Translations under genes and position numbers: made by a program
In this document: positions 37,219 through 47,350 of the stretch, in pieces
How positions within the stretch are numbered: position 1 is the stretch's first letter
How the letters are laid out: each line of letters begins with the position of its first letter
Assembly (NCBI RefSeq): GCF_006974125.1
Contig: NZ_CP037858.1
Coordinates: 1,240,001 to 1,304,000, forward strand
Length of the DNA stretch: 64,000 nt
Source: Stenotrophomonas maltophilia
GTDB taxonomy: Bacteria; Pseudomonadota; Gammaproteobacteria; Xanthomonadales; Xanthomonadaceae
Reading direction: 5' to 3'
The notes under the pieces: generated by a model
The model's input: the letters and a program-made list of their open reading frames with translations, nothing else
Databases searched by the model: none
What the model was told of the DNA's origin: nothing

Positions 37219-39222
37219 ATGAGGCATTATCTCAGTGCACTTCCGCTCCTGCTTGCCTGCATGACAAGCCCACAGTCCGCGCACGCCCAGGACGCATACA
37301 CCGGAAGCAACTTCAAGTTCCTCTACGCGTACAACATCATCGGCAATGCTGAACCCGCAGTTCGCTCCCAGCTGACCGAGCTGCACAATGCCGGCGCGAA
37401 TGTGATTCCCGTGACAGGATGGAATACGGGTGAACTCAGCTCCCGTTTGCAGGCGCTGCGGCAGGACCCGCTGTTGTCCAGATTCAAAGTGCTGCTCCAG
37501 TTCAACGGACCGGTTCACGACGCTTGGTACGCAGATCCCGGCAGTGCCTGCTCTCCTGGCAACGAGCGTCTACCAGACTGGCTTCAACAGGAGCTTGACG
37601 CTGTTGCTGCACTTGCCCTGCAGAACTCAGACATCGTAGTCGGTTACTACACCTTTGATGAACCAGCTCTGCCACAGACACCACAGAACCTTGGTATCTG
37701 CAAGCGCTTCCAGGAACTGGTCTACGAAAGGCTTCGGCAAGCGGATCCCGATGCATCCGCGCGCCCGGTGATCATCGCCAATCTGATGGGCACGTTGAGC
37801 GATGCCCAGATCCAGTACGCAATGAGCCCGCACGCACAGGATGTCGTCTTCGTTGACCAGTATCAGAACACCGTGAACGAACAGGTCACCCAGTACCAGA
37901 AATGGAAACGGCACGGATTGCTGGGAGGTGGAATGGTTCCGGTCCTTCCTGCTTTCAACTACACCAGTTGCAATGACCCCGGACTGCGCTCCAGCTTCCG
38001 AGCGAAACTCGAAGCTGCATTGCAGGCCGTGTATGGAGCGGACCGCCCCCGCAACCTGGGCAGCGCCTACTTTGCATTCTGGCCGGGTGCACGCCCTGAT
38101 TTTCAGTTCGACGGACAGAACTGCCCTGCCATCTTCAACTCCATGATCGATGACCTCTCGCATCAGCCGGACCTGCAGGTCACGCGGATCGACACGATTC
38201 CAAGCCAGTTCCGGGCCGGGGAGCCGGTCCGTTTCCGCGCAAACATCCGCAATGTCGGCAATGCTCCGTCTCCCATGAATCACCACAGTGTCCTTGTCCA
38301 TGAGGAGGGACGGTGTTTCGACGGAGGATGCCAATGGGGAATCCTGACCACCAGTCTGGCCCCCGGTCAACAGGCCACCATAGATCTGAACCAAGGACCC
38401 AGCTGGATACCTTCGGCAGGGCTGCATGCGGTGACCGTGTTCGCAGATGACGCGGACCGCATCAAGGAACTCGACGAACACAACAACGAGTTGACCCGGG
38501 AAATCATGGTGGGGGATCTGCCCGATCTGCAGCCATACCTGATCGAAACGATTCCAGCCAGTTTCAAGCCAGGCGATGCAGTGACATTCCGCACGGCGGT
38601 AACCAACCGCGGATCAATGCCCGCACCTGCGGGTTGGCTCGGAGCGGTCTATCTGGTAAACGGCGCGTGCCCAGCCAGTGGCTGCCCCTGGAGTGGTCTG
38701 ACAACGGCCCTGGCGCCGGGTGAATCCGTATGGTTGAGCCCCACAGGCCCCGTTTGGCCAGCCGCGGGTGGCCAGCAACAGATCACCTCCATTGTTGACG
38801 ACCAAGGGCTGATCCAGGAGTCGAATGAGGGCAACAACCAGCTGGCTCGAATCATCCAGGTCTCGGACAAGCCAGACCTTCGGATCACCAGCGCCCATTC
38901 ACAGCCGCTGCGTCCGAAATCCGGCGATGCAACGTCGTTCACCGCCACCATCGAGAATGTCGGCTCGGTCGCCGCCAGCGCGCCCTGGATTGGGCTGATG
39001 GCCATGAAGAACGGGCAGTGTTTCATTGAAGGTTGCGTATGGGGCGGGCTCCAGAACTACACCTTGGCACCCGGCGCCAGCGTCAATGTCAGGACATACA
39101 ACGACGTCTGGCGCCCGACCGCCGGGGTGCATTCCATCCAGCTGCTGGTTGACGATCAGAACACCGTGAGCGAGTCGCGGGAGGACAACAACAGCATCGA
39201 CATCACGGTCACTGTGGATTGA
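37219..39222 (+). CDS. Secreted protein: TIM-barrel-like domain plus three CARDB repeats
   Basis: 667 residues with a signal peptide (LPLLLACMTSPQSAHAQ). Residues about 25-310 look like a clan-A-type glycoside-hydrolase barrel: FLYAYNIIGNAEP, NAGANVIPVTGW, VVGYYTFDEPALP (candidate acid Glu) and DVVFVDQYQN. Three tandem CARDB-type Ig-like repeats begin at about 317, 435 and 552 (PDLQ/PDLR, NxGN or NxGS motif, near-118-residue period, each ending in DxxxxI.E...NN). It is probably extracellular with adhesive or substrate-binding repeats. No family assignment for the barrel is possible by eye. Base composition looks visibly lower in GC than the neighbours. Confidence 0.8.
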   Translation: MRHYLSALPLLLACMTSPQSAHAQDAYTGSNFKFLYAYNIIGNAEPAVRSQLTELHNAGANVIPVTGWNTGELSSRLQALRQDPLLSRFKVLLQFNGPVHDAWYADPGSACSPGNERLPDWLQQELDAVAALALQNSDIVVGYYTFDEPALPQTPQNLGICKRFQELVYERLRQADPDASARPVIIANLMGTLSDAQIQYAMSPHAQDVVFVDQYQNTVNEQVTQYQKWKRHGLLGGGMVPVLPAFNYTSCNDPGLRSSFRAKLEAALQAVYGADRPRNLGSAYFAFWPGARPDFQFDGQNCPAIFNSMIDDLSHQPDLQVTRIDTIPSQFRAGEPVRFRANIRNVGNAPSPMNHHSVLVHEEGRCFDGGCQWGILTTSLAPGQQATIDLNQGPSWIPSAGLHAVTVFADDADRIKELDEHNNELTREIMVGDLPDLQPYLIETIPASFKPGDAVTFRTAVTNRGSMPAPAGWLGAVYLVNGACPASGCPWSGLTTALAPGESVWLSPTGPVWPAAGGQQQITSIVDDQGLIQESNEGNNQLARIIQVSDKPDLRITSAHSQPLRPKSGDATSFTATIENVGSVAASAPWIGLMAMKNGQCFIEGCVWGGLQNYTLAPGASVNVRTYNDVWRPTAGVHSIQLLVDDQNTVSESREDNNSIDITVTVD

Positions 39223-39228
39223 ACATCA

Positions 39229-39274
39229 GGGCAGGCGGCGACGGACCCGTAGTCGCCTGCCCTCGTTGCTTTTC
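39229..39274 (+). terminator. Terminator after the CARDB protein gene
   Basis: GGGCAGGCGGCGAC pairs (one bulge) with GTCGCCTGCCC, followed within a few bases by TTGCTTTTC. Confidence 0.65.
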
Positions 39275-39398
39275 ATGTACAGACGCAGCCCCACAAGGGA
39301 TAGTCACGCTTGCACCACTCATCCCGGCGTCAGATTCTTTTCACATCCGTCCTGCATTGCGCACAGGCATGGTAGTTCCGTGAATGCCGGAGATGCCC

Positions 39399-40358
39399 AT
39401 GCGTGTACCCCATCCTGTGCTGTTCGTCCTGTCGCTACTGATATCACCCGCCTTCGCGCAGTCCCCTGCGCCCGCCCACCTGCCCGCCCCCATTGCCGAA
39501 ACGGCCGGACCGGACACTGCGCCACGCTCCGCCCTGCACGCCCAGGTGCTGCTGGATCGCGCGAATTTCTCCCCTGGCCAGATCGATGGCGAAGTGGGCA
39601 GCAACCAGCGACGCGCAGTTTCGGGTTTTCAGGCGGCGCGTGGGCTGCCCGTGACCGGTGAACTGGATGACGCTACCTGGAAGGCCCTGCAGGCCGATAC
39701 GATCACGCCGCTGGCCAGCTACACGCTGACTGCTGAAGATGTTGCCGGTCCGTTCCAGGCCACACCGAAAGGGCCCGCCGCCCAGGCCAAGCTGAAATCG
39801 CTGGGCTACGGCAGTGTGGAGGAAGCCCTGGGCGAGCGCTTCCATGCCTCCCCAGAGCTGATGAAGGTGCTCAATCCCGGCGTGGATCTGACCAGGGCTG
39901 GCAGCCGCATCCAGGTCCCCAACATCGCAGCGGCCGCATTGCCGAAGGCCGCCAGGGTCGTGGTCGACAAATCCAACTCCACGCTGCAGCTACTGGACGC
40001 GCAGGGCAAGCTGATCGCGCAGGTGCCGGTGTCATCCGGCAGCCAGCACGACCCGTTGCCTATCGGCGAATGGAAGATCCTGGGCGTGTACCGCGACCCG
40101 CCGTTCCACTACAACCCGAAGCTGTTCTGGGATGCCCGCAAGGGCGAAAAGAAGGCCACGCTGCCGCCAGGCCCGAACAATCCGGTCGGGCGGGTCTGGA
40201 TCGATCTGTCCAAGCCGCATTACGGCCTGCATGGCACGCCTGAACCCGGCCACGTGGGCAAGACCGAGTCGCATGGCTGCGTGCGCATGACCAACTGGGA
40301 TGCACTGCGCGTGGCCGATGCCGTGGATACCACGGTACCCGTGGTGATGCAGGAGTGA
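39399..40358 (+). CDS. L,D-transpeptidase with peptidoglycan-binding domain
   Basis: 319-residue exported enzyme: signal peptide (VLFVLSLLISPAFAQS), peptidoglycan-binding helices (about 45-95, LDRANFSPGQIDGEVGSNQRRAVSGFQAARGLP), then a YkuD domain (about 165-319) with the catalytic motif HYGLHGTPEPGHVGKTESHGCVRM (split here as LHGTPEP and SHGCVRM; Cys294, His292). It makes 3-3 cross-links or attaches proteins to murein. The start at 39399 has GGAG eight bases upstream; two earlier in-frame ATGs are less favourable. The M23 peptidase gene follows 4 bp later. Confidence 0.92.
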   Translation: MRVPHPVLFVLSLLISPAFAQSPAPAHLPAPIAETAGPDTAPRSALHAQVLLDRANFSPGQIDGEVGSNQRRAVSGFQAARGLPVTGELDDATWKALQADTITPLASYTLTAEDVAGPFQATPKGPAAQAKLKSLGYGSVEEALGERFHASPELMKVLNPGVDLTRAGSRIQVPNIAAAALPKAARVVVDKSNSTLQLLDAQGKLIAQVPVSSGSQHDPLPIGEWKILGVYRDPPFHYNPKLFWDARKGEKKATLPPGPNNPVGRVWIDLSKPHYGLHGTPEPGHVGKTESHGCVRMTNWDALRVADAVDTTVPVVMQE

Positions 40359-40362
40359 TGTG

Positions 40363-41019
40363 ATGCGTCTTTCGCAGCTGATCGTACTGGGTGTGCTGCT
40401 GGGCCTGGGTGCGGGCTGGTGGCTGCGCCGCGATGCGGGTGAGCCGGTGGCGGTTGCCCAGCCCGCAGTGCAACCTGCGGTGGCTGCGGCTGCAACGCCG
40501 CGCGTGGACGGCCCGGCTCCCACTGCCGTGCCGCCGTCCAACGCCACCGATGCGCCAGCCGGTCTACTGCTGCCGGTACAGGGCATCCCGGCCTCCCAAC
40601 TGCGGGACACCTTCACCGATGCACGCAGCGAGGGCCGCGTGCACGATGCCATCGACATCATGGCCGATGCAGGTACCCCGGTACTCGCGGTGGCTGATGG
40701 CACGGTGGAGAAACTGTTCGACAGCGAACGCGGCGGCTTGACGATCTACCAGTTCGAACCCAGCGGGCGCTGGTGCTACTACTATGCGCATCTGCAGCGC
40801 TATGCCGATGGCCTGGCGGAAAAGCAGGTGATCAAACGCGGGGACGTGATCGGTTACGTGGGCAGCACCGGCAACGCCAGTGCCGAGGCCCCGCACCTGC
40901 ATTTCGAAACACACGTGCTGGGAGCGGAAAAACAGTGGTGGAAGGGAGAGTCCATCAATCCCTATCCCCTGCTGAAATCGGCTGCTTCGACGCCCCACGC
41001 TGCCAGCGCCGCAAGGTGA
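40363..41019 (+). CDS. M23 family peptidase (LytM-like), membrane-anchored
   Basis: 218 residues: N-terminal hydrophobic anchor, Pro/Ala linker, then a LytM domain with zinc motifs HDAIDIMADAGTPVLAVADG (HxxxD) and HLHFETH (HxH). All ligands are present, so an active murein endopeptidase, or an activator, is plausible. The ATG at 40363 follows AGGAG near the stop of the L,D-transpeptidase gene; the two form a murein-remodelling pair. The 3' end overlaps the convergent gene by 65 bp. Confidence 0.9.
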   Translation: MRLSQLIVLGVLLGLGAGWWLRRDAGEPVAVAQPAVQPAVAAAATPRVDGPAPTAVPPSNATDAPAGLLLPVQGIPASQLRDTFTDARSEGRVHDAIDIMADAGTPVLAVADGTVEKLFDSERGGLTIYQFEPSGRWCYYYAHLQRYADGLAEKQVIKRGDVIGYVGSTGNASAEAPHLHFETHVLGAEKQWWKGESINPYPLLKSAASTPHAASAAR

Positions 41020-41617
41020 TGGTGAGTACCGCCAACGCGGCCCCTGGAATCAGCAGGAACAGCGCCGCCATCTTCCAGAAGAAGAACGGCCACAGCCAGA
41101 GGTAATCCAGGTCGGTCAGCTTCAGCAGGTCCAGTGGTGGCTGCAGTTCGATGTCTGCCGGGTGCCCCGCCAGCGCCGGGTCCACCTCCAGTACGGTTAC
41201 CCGCAGCCATGAGCGTCCGCGTGGCAATGCATCGCCGCGGCCATAGCCGAAGTAGGACGCCATGAGGCCGCTGGATTCAACCGATGCCAGCCTGCGATTG
41301 ATGCCCTGCCCGGCCACTCCCGAACGCTCCCCTGCGCGGAAGTCTCCATGATCGGTGGGAGTTTCGATGCGCAGCAGCACCTCGGGGTCAGCCTCTGTAC
41401 CGTCCGCGGCATAGCGCAGGCGCAGCCGCAGTTGGTCATCGATGAGGCGGTAGACGGTGAACTGGGCGGTTGCGCCAGGGGTCAGCACCAACGGCACCGT
41501 CTGCGTGCGCGAAGCCAGGGTATTGGCAGCCGCACCCAGCACCAGTACCAGGCAGGCGATGCCCCACAGGCTCCAGAACACCCACAGGGTGATCCGTATC
41601 ACCGTCATGCCCTTCAC
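40955..41617 (-). CDS. Conserved membrane protein of unknown function
   Basis: 220 residues with an N-terminal TM (about 6-30, ITLWVFWSLWGIACLVLVLGAA), an extracytoplasmic beta-rich region (LVLTPGATAQFTVYRLIDDQLRLRLRY, RGRSWLRVTVLEVDPAL) and a C-terminal TM (about 180-203) before a basic tail. No family recognised. The start GTG at 41617 has AGGA upstream; ATG 41608 is the alternative. Its last 65 bp run antisense into the M23 gene. Confidence 0.7.
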   Translation of the reverse strand: MKGMTVIRITLWVFWSLWGIACLVLVLGAAANTLASRTQTVPLVLTPGATAQFTVYRLIDDQLRLRLRYAADGTEADPEVLLRIETPTDHGDFRAGERSGVAGQGINRRLASVESSGLMASYFGYGRGDALPRGRSWLRVTVLEVDPALAGHPADIELQPPLDLLKLTDLDYLWLWPFFFWKMAALFLLIPGAALAVLTITLRRWQRGASKQPISAGDRD

Positions 41618-41671
41618 GCTGGCATCCTGGTCATCGCGTCGCTTCCCCGCTGGCCCTGGCGACACAGTAAC

Positions 41672-41700
41672 GAAAAAGCCCCGCTTGCGCGGGGCTTTTC
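41672..41700 (-). terminator. Terminator after purA
   Basis: On the minus strand AAAAGCCCCGC-GCAA-GCGGGGC then TTTTT: a textbook intrinsic terminator 35 bp beyond the purA stop. The opposite strand ends in TTTT, so it may act both ways. Confidence 0.85.
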
Positions 41701-41707
41701 CTGTCAC

Positions 41708-41733
41708 CTACGCCGGGCAGCGCCCGGCGCTAC
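41708..41733. repeat. SMAG-like palindrome after purA
   Basis: CTACGCCGGGC-AGC-GCCCGGCGCTAC, a near-symmetric element with GTAG on both ends, one base beyond the purA stop codon. Confidence 0.8.
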
Positions 41734-41734
41734 C

Positions 41735-43186
<1,452 letters not shown>

Positions 43187-43259
43187 TTATCCGGGTTTCC
43201 GGGGTCCGGTGCCACCTTTCCGACGGACGGCTTCACCGGCCGGTCAGCCGCCCCGCCCG

Positions 43260-43306
43260 GTAGTGCCGGCCGCTGGCCGGCAATGCCAACCAAGGTTGGC
43301 CTCTAC
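43260..43306. repeat. Head-to-head SMAG pair
   Basis: Plus GTAGTGCC subtype (43260-43282) facing a minus GTAGAGGCCAACCTTGGTTGGC subtype (43285-43306). Two different palindrome subtypes are combined. Confidence 0.85.
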
Positions 43307-43337
43307 CAGAGCCGGGCCATGCATGTGAACGCAGGCG

Positions 43338-43392
43338 GTAGTGCCGGCCGCTGGCCGGCAATCCCGGGTTGCCGGCTAGCGGCAGGCACTAC
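43338..43392. repeat. Head-to-head SMAG pair
   Basis: Plus GTAGTGCCGGCCGCTGGCCGGCA (43338-43360) and a minus relative with compensated arm changes (43370-43392), ending 4 bp from the DUF2065 stop. Together with 43260-43306 and the terminator, this accounts for most of the 370-bp purA-DUF2065 gap; no gene seen. Confidence 0.85.
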
Positions 43393-43396
43393 CCTT

Positions 43397-43582
43397 TCAA
43401 TGCCGCGCCCACCACAGCAGGCTCAGGCCGGCCAACAACACCAGCCCGCCGAAGCTGCGCAGGGCCGGGCTGGGCAGATCCAGCAGGCGCTCGGCCATGC
43501 GCTTCCAGGCAAACGGCGCGACGAACAGGAACAGGCCTTCCAGCACCGCCACCAGGCAGACGGCGGCGAACAGATCTTTCAT
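43397..43582 (-). CDS. DUF2065 family small membrane protein (YjeT-like)
   Basis: 61 residues, two hydrophobic segments (KDLFAAVCLVAVLEGLFLFV and SFGGLVLLAGLSLLWWA) joined by a short loop (APFAWKRMAERLLDLPSPAL). Family and location between hflC and purA are conserved in proteobacteria; function unknown, with a link to HflKC suggested only by synteny. The ATG at 43582 is used; an upstream extension crosses the terminator hairpin. Confidence 0.87.
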   Translation of the reverse strand: MKDLFAAVCLVAVLEGLFLFVAPFAWKRMAERLLDLPSPALRSFGGLVLLAGLSLLWWARH

Positions 43583-43595
43583 GGGGGACTCCGGA

Positions 43596-43631
43596 AAAAG
43601 CACGGGGCCCGGCATTCAGCCGGGCCCCGTG
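43596..43631 (-). terminator. Terminator after hflC
   Basis: CACGGGGCCCGGC with its perfect complement around a 5-nt loop; on the minus strand followed by TTTTT. Lies between hflC and the DUF2065 gene. Confidence 0.85.
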
Positions 43632-43649
43632 GGGTAATGCTCTGCGACT

Positions 43650-44513
43650 TCAGCGGTCGTTCTTCAGGTACTGCAGGAACGGGTCGTTCTTGTCCAGCAC
43701 GATTACGCCGTTGCCGTCGGTCATGGAGCCACGGTAGGCCTCCAGGCTGCGGTAGAACGCGTAGAACGACGGGTCGGCCGAGCCGGCCTTGCCGTAGATG
43801 CGGGCTGCATCGGCATCGCCTTCACCGCGCAGGCGCTGGGCATCACGCTCGGCTTCGGCGATCAGCACGGTGCTGTCACGGTCGGCCTGGGCACGGATGG
43901 TCAGCGACTGCTCCTCGCCCTCCGCACGCAGCTTGGCGGCTTCCTGCTTGCGCTGGGCGCGCATGCGCTCATACACGTCATTGATCACCTGGCTGTCGGT
44001 CGGCAGGTCCACCTGCTTGATGCGCAGGTCGATCATCTGCATGCCCAGGCCGGCCACGGCTTCGTTGATCCCCTTCAGCTGCTCGGCGATCAGCTCGCTA
44101 CGGTCGCCGGAAACCAGCTGCTGCAGGGTGCGCGAGTTGATCTGGTTGCGCAGCGAGTCGGTGATGATCGGCGCCAGGCGGGCGTTGGCGATGCGCGGAT
44201 CGCCGCCGGTGGCACGGAAGTAGTCACCCACGTTGGAGATGTAACCGATGGCGAAGAAGTCGACGCTGACGTCCTTCTGCTCGGCGGTGAAGTAACGCGC
44301 CGGGGCAGTGTCGAGCACCTGGAAGCGGCGGTCGAAGACCTTCACCGTTTCCACCACCGGTACCTTGAAATGCAGGCCCGGCTTGATGTCCGAACGCACC
44401 ACCTTGCCCAGGTTCAGCACCATGGCGGTCTGGTCCTCACGGACCACGTACACCGAGCCGAGCAGGCCCAGCACCACCGCCACGATCACGGCGATCCAGA
44501 TTGGACTCTTCAT
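43650..44513 (-). CDS. hflC: HflC, regulator of FtsH protease
   Basis: 287-residue SPFH/prohibitin protein with one N-terminal TM (about 5-24), SPFH domain (about 25-180) and a coiled-coil (RMRAQRKQEAAKLRAEGEEQ). It assembles with HflK into a periplasmic-side cage around FtsH in the inner membrane. The start overlaps the hflK stop by 4 bp, so the two subunits are translationally coupled. Ending DKNDPFLQYLKN is typical of HflC. Confidence 0.96.
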   Translation of the reverse strand: MKSPIWIAVIVAVVLGLLGSVYVVREDQTAMVLNLGKVVRSDIKPGLHFKVPVVETVKVFDRRFQVLDTAPARYFTAEQKDVSVDFFAIGYISNVGDYFRATGGDPRIANARLAPIITDSLRNQINSRTLQQLVSGDRSELIAEQLKGINEAVAGLGMQMIDLRIKQVDLPTDSQVINDVYERMRAQRKQEAAKLRAEGEEQSLTIRAQADRDSTVLIAEAERDAQRLRGEGDADAARIYGKAGSADPSFYAFYRSLEAYRGSMTDGNGVIVLDKNDPFLQYLKNDR

Positions 44514-45643
44514 CGGCTGCCCTCCTCACGGCCACTCGGTCGCCCGGTCGGGCGGCCCACCGGCCGGCCCGGATCACGGGAAGCTTCCGCCGCTGCACCC
44601 GGCAGCGACGGCATCACCACGTCCGGGTTGGCCACTGCGGCCGGAGCCGACGTGCTGGGACGGGTATCGCCGGTCATCGGCACGTAGATCAGCTGACGGC
44701 CATCGCCACCGATCACCTTGCGGTTCTCGCTCAGCACCTGCTGCACGGTCTCCAGCCACAGGCGCTTGCGGGTCACTTCCGGGGCGTCCTTGTACTGGGC
44801 CTGCAACAGGCTGAAGCGCTGCGCATCACCCTCGGCCTTGGACACCACGGCCTGCTTGTAGCCTTCGGCGGTGGTACGGGCGCGCGAGGCCTGGCCTCGG
44901 GCTTCCGGCACGACCTTGGCGGCGTAGGCCTGGGCTTCGTTGATCAGGCGTTCCTTGACCTGCTGGGCACCGTTGACCTCGTCGAAGGCCGGCTTCACCT
45001 CTTCCGGCGGACGGGCGTCCTGCAGGGTCAGGCCGGTCACGGTCAGGCCGGTCTTGAACGCCTTCAGCAGCGCCTGCAGGCGCTCTTCGGCAGCCACGGC
45101 CAGCGGGCCACGATTGTTCAGTACCGCGTTGAGGTCGGCACGGCCGACTTCCTCGCGCACCGCGCTCTGCGCCGACTGCTCCAGCACCTGGTTGGCATCA
45201 ACGGTGCCGAACAGGTACTGCTGCGGGTCGTCGATGCGGTACTGGACGTTCAGCGAGACGTTGACGATGTTCTCGTCGCGGGTCAGCACCGGCACCTGGA
45301 TCGAGAAGGTCTTGATCTCGGTGGCGTTGACCTTGGTGACAGACTCAATCGGCCACGGCAGCTTGAAGTTCGGGCCGGGTTGCAGGATGCGCGAGAACTG
45401 GCCGAAGCGCAGCACCACGCCACGCTGCTGTTCGCCGATCAGCTGGAAGCTGGAGAACAGCACCAGCAGCACCACGGCCGCCACCACCCAACGCACGATG
45501 CCGCCGTCGAACAGGTCCTTCAGTGGCCCGGGCAGTCCGCCCCAGCCACCACCATTGCCACCGCCGCGCGACCCGAACGGCCCGCGTCGATTGTCCTCGG
45601 GGCCTTGTCCGCCCTTGTTGCCGCCGGGTGTATTCCAGGCCAT
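44510..45643 (-). CDS. hflK: HflK, regulator of FtsH protease
   Basis: 377 residues: Gly/Asn-rich cytoplasmic N-terminus (MAWNTPGGNKGGQGPEDNRR), one TM (about 50-68), SPFH domain, coiled-coil and a Pro/Arg-rich C-terminal tail (GRPVGRPTGRPSGREEG). Partner of HflC. First gene of the minus-strand set, divergent from the acrylyl-CoA reductase gene across 153 bp. Confidence 0.96.
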   Translation of the reverse strand: MAWNTPGGNKGGQGPEDNRRGPFGSRGGGNGGGWGGLPGPLKDLFDGGIVRWVVAAVVLLVLFSSFQLIGEQQRGVVLRFGQFSRILQPGPNFKLPWPIESVTKVNATEIKTFSIQVPVLTRDENIVNVSLNVQYRIDDPQQYLFGTVDANQVLEQSAQSAVREEVGRADLNAVLNNRGPLAVAAEERLQALLKAFKTGLTVTGLTLQDARPPEEVKPAFDEVNGAQQVKERLINEAQAYAAKVVPEARGQASRARTTAEGYKQAVVSKAEGDAQRFSLLQAQYKDAPEVTRKRLWLETVQQVLSENRKVIGGDGRQLIYVPMTGDTRPSTSAPAAVANPDVVMPSLPGAAAEASRDPGRPVGRPTGRPSGREEGSR

Positions 45644-45796
45644 GCACGCTCCATCAAGATTTGGGCTGCGGCGCGGGCCCTTCCCGCACCACCAGCCGTG
45701 AAACCATCACCGATCATACAAGATGGGGCGGATCGGCAGGATCGAAAGGGGGGCAACGGGGTAAGGTGGCGTTTTCCTCGAAGTCAGGCAACGCCG

Positions 45797-46792
45797 ATGG
45801 CCCCCACCACCCCGTTCACCGCCTTCCGCATCGAAAACGACGACGCCGGCTACCGCAGCGGCCTGGCCCAGCTGGGTGTCGACGACCTCAACCCCGGCCA
45901 GGTGCTGATCCGCGCCCACTGGTCCTCGGTCAACTACAAGGATGCCCTGGCCGGCACCGGCAAGGGGAAGATCCTGCGCCGTTTCCCGCTGGTGGGCGGC
46001 ATCGACGTCGCCGGTACCGTGGTCGCCAGCACCGACCCGGACTGGCGTGAAGGCGACGCGGTGCTGGCCACCGGCTGCGGCCTCAGCGAGACCCGTGATG
46101 GCGGCTACAGCCAGTACGTGCGGCTGGAATCGCGCGCGGTGATCGCCCAGCCGGCCGGGCTGACCCCGCGCGAGGCAATGGTGCTGGGCACCGCCGGCTT
46201 CACTGCGGCGCTGGCCCTGCTGCGCATGCAGGACAACCGGCAGACCCCGGAACTCGGCCCGCTGGCGGTCACAGGCGCGAGCGGCGGCGTCGGTGCGTTG
46301 GCGCTGTCGATCTTCAGCCGTGCCGGCTACAGCGTGCACGCGGTCAGCGGCAAACCCGACCAGACCGACTTCCTGCACGCCATCGGCGCCACCGAGGTAC
46401 TGCCACGCGACGCGCTGTCCGATACCGGCCCCCTGCAGTCGGCCCGCTTCGGCGGAGGCCTCGACAATGCCGGAGGCGACATGCTGGCCAGCCTGCTGGC
46501 GCAGACCGTGCCCTACGGCAGCGTGGTCAGTGCCGGTCTGGCGGCCAGCCCGACGCTGGACATGACGGTGATGCCGTTCATCCTGCGCGGCGTCTCGCTG
46601 CTCGGCGTGTCTTCGGCCAATGCACCGCGCGGGCTGCGCGAAGAAGTGTGGTCGCGACTGGGCAGCGACTGGAAGCCGCAGCAGCTGGACCGCATCTGCA
46701 CCGCCGAAGTCGGCCTCGATGGTCTTCCCGCCGTGTTCGAGCGGATGCTGGCCGGTGGTTCGCTGGGCCGCACCGTGGTGCGGATCGACTGA
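45797..46792 (+). CDS. acuI: Acrylyl-CoA reductase family / YhdH-type quinone oxidoreductase
   Basis: 331-residue zinc-independent medium-chain reductase. HWSSVNYKDALAGTGKGKI, GGIDVAGTV and the NADPH loop VTGASGGVGALALSIFSRAG are diagnostic for AcuI/YhdH, which reduces acrylyl-CoA to propionyl-CoA. This could connect with the methylcitrate genes at the window's right end, though they are unlinked. The ATG at 45797 is the only start consistent with domain length. Confidence 0.9.
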   Translation: MAPTTPFTAFRIENDDAGYRSGLAQLGVDDLNPGQVLIRAHWSSVNYKDALAGTGKGKILRRFPLVGGIDVAGTVVASTDPDWREGDAVLATGCGLSETRDGGYSQYVRLESRAVIAQPAGLTPREAMVLGTAGFTAALALLRMQDNRQTPELGPLAVTGASGGVGALALSIFSRAGYSVHAVSGKPDQTDFLHAIGATEVLPRDALSDTGPLQSARFGGGLDNAGGDMLASLLAQTVPYGSVVSAGLAASPTLDMTVMPFILRGVSLLGVSSANAPRGLREEVWSRLGSDWKPQQLDRICTAEVGLDGLPAVFERMLAGGSLGRTVVRID

Positions 46793-46842
46793 ACGTCGCA
46801 GGCAGGCGACGGACGGCAGACGCGGCCCTCCCGCCAGTAATG

Positions 46843-46864
46843 TGCCCGCACTACACTGCGGGCA
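46843..46864 (+). other. Hairpin before the PilH-like gene
   Basis: TGCCCGCA-CTACAC-TGCGGGCA, 9 bp before the GGGGA ribosome-binding site of the response-regulator gene. It could be the acuI-like gene's terminator or a leader hairpin; no U-tract. Confidence 0.45.
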
Positions 46865-46880
46865 TTACATGGGGAACAAC

Positions 46881-47252
46881 ATGGCACGCATTCTGATCGT
46901 CGACGACTCACCGTCGCAGCTGTTGGGGATACAGCGCATCGTCGAGAAGCTCGGGCACCAGATCCTGACCGCCACCGATGGCGCCGCCGGGGTCGAAACC
47001 GCCAAGGCCGAGCTGCCCGACCTGGTCCTGATGGACGTGGTGATGCCCAACCTCAACGGTTTCCAGGCCACCCGCACCCTCGCCCGCGACGAGGCCACCC
47101 GGCACATTCCGGTGATCCTGGTGACCACCAAGGACCAGGACACCGACCGCATGTGGGGCATGCGCCAGGGCGCCAAGGCGTACATCACCAAGCCGTTCTC
47201 GGAAGACGAACTGTCCGAGGTCCTGGAACGCGTGTTCGCCGGCCAGGGCTGA
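46881..47252 (+). CDS. Single-domain response regulator, PilH/PilG-like
   Basis: 123-residue CheY-type receiver only. Phospho-acceptor Asp52 (LVLMDVVMPNLNG), Thr82 and Lys104 (AYITKPFSEDEL) are present. MARILIVDDSPSQLLGIQRI resembles PilH of the twitching-motility Chp system. No kinase or pil gene is adjacent, so it is an orphan. Start 46881 is chosen because GGGGA lies six bases upstream; an in-frame ATG at 46869 is inside that site. Confidence 0.87.
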   Translation: MARILIVDDSPSQLLGIQRIVEKLGHQILTATDGAAGVETAKAELPDLVLMDVVMPNLNGFQATRTLARDEATRHIPVILVTTKDQDTDRMWGMRQGAKAYITKPFSEDELSEVLERVFAGQG

Positions 47253-47262
47253 GACGCGCGCG

Positions 47263-47338
47263 GTAGTGCCGGCCGCTGGCCGGCCACCACGCATCACCGT
47301 CCAGGGCAATGAAATTGCCGGCCAGCGGCCGGCACTAC
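47263..47338. repeat. Head-to-head SMAG pair
   Basis: Plus GTAGTGCCGGCCGCTGGCCGGCC (47263-47285) and minus GTAGTGCCGGCCGCTGGCCGGCA (47316-47338) between the convergent ends of the regulator and DnaJ-like genes, each 10-13 bp from a stop codon. Confidence 0.9.
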
Positions 47339-47350
47339 CGCAAGGCGTGC

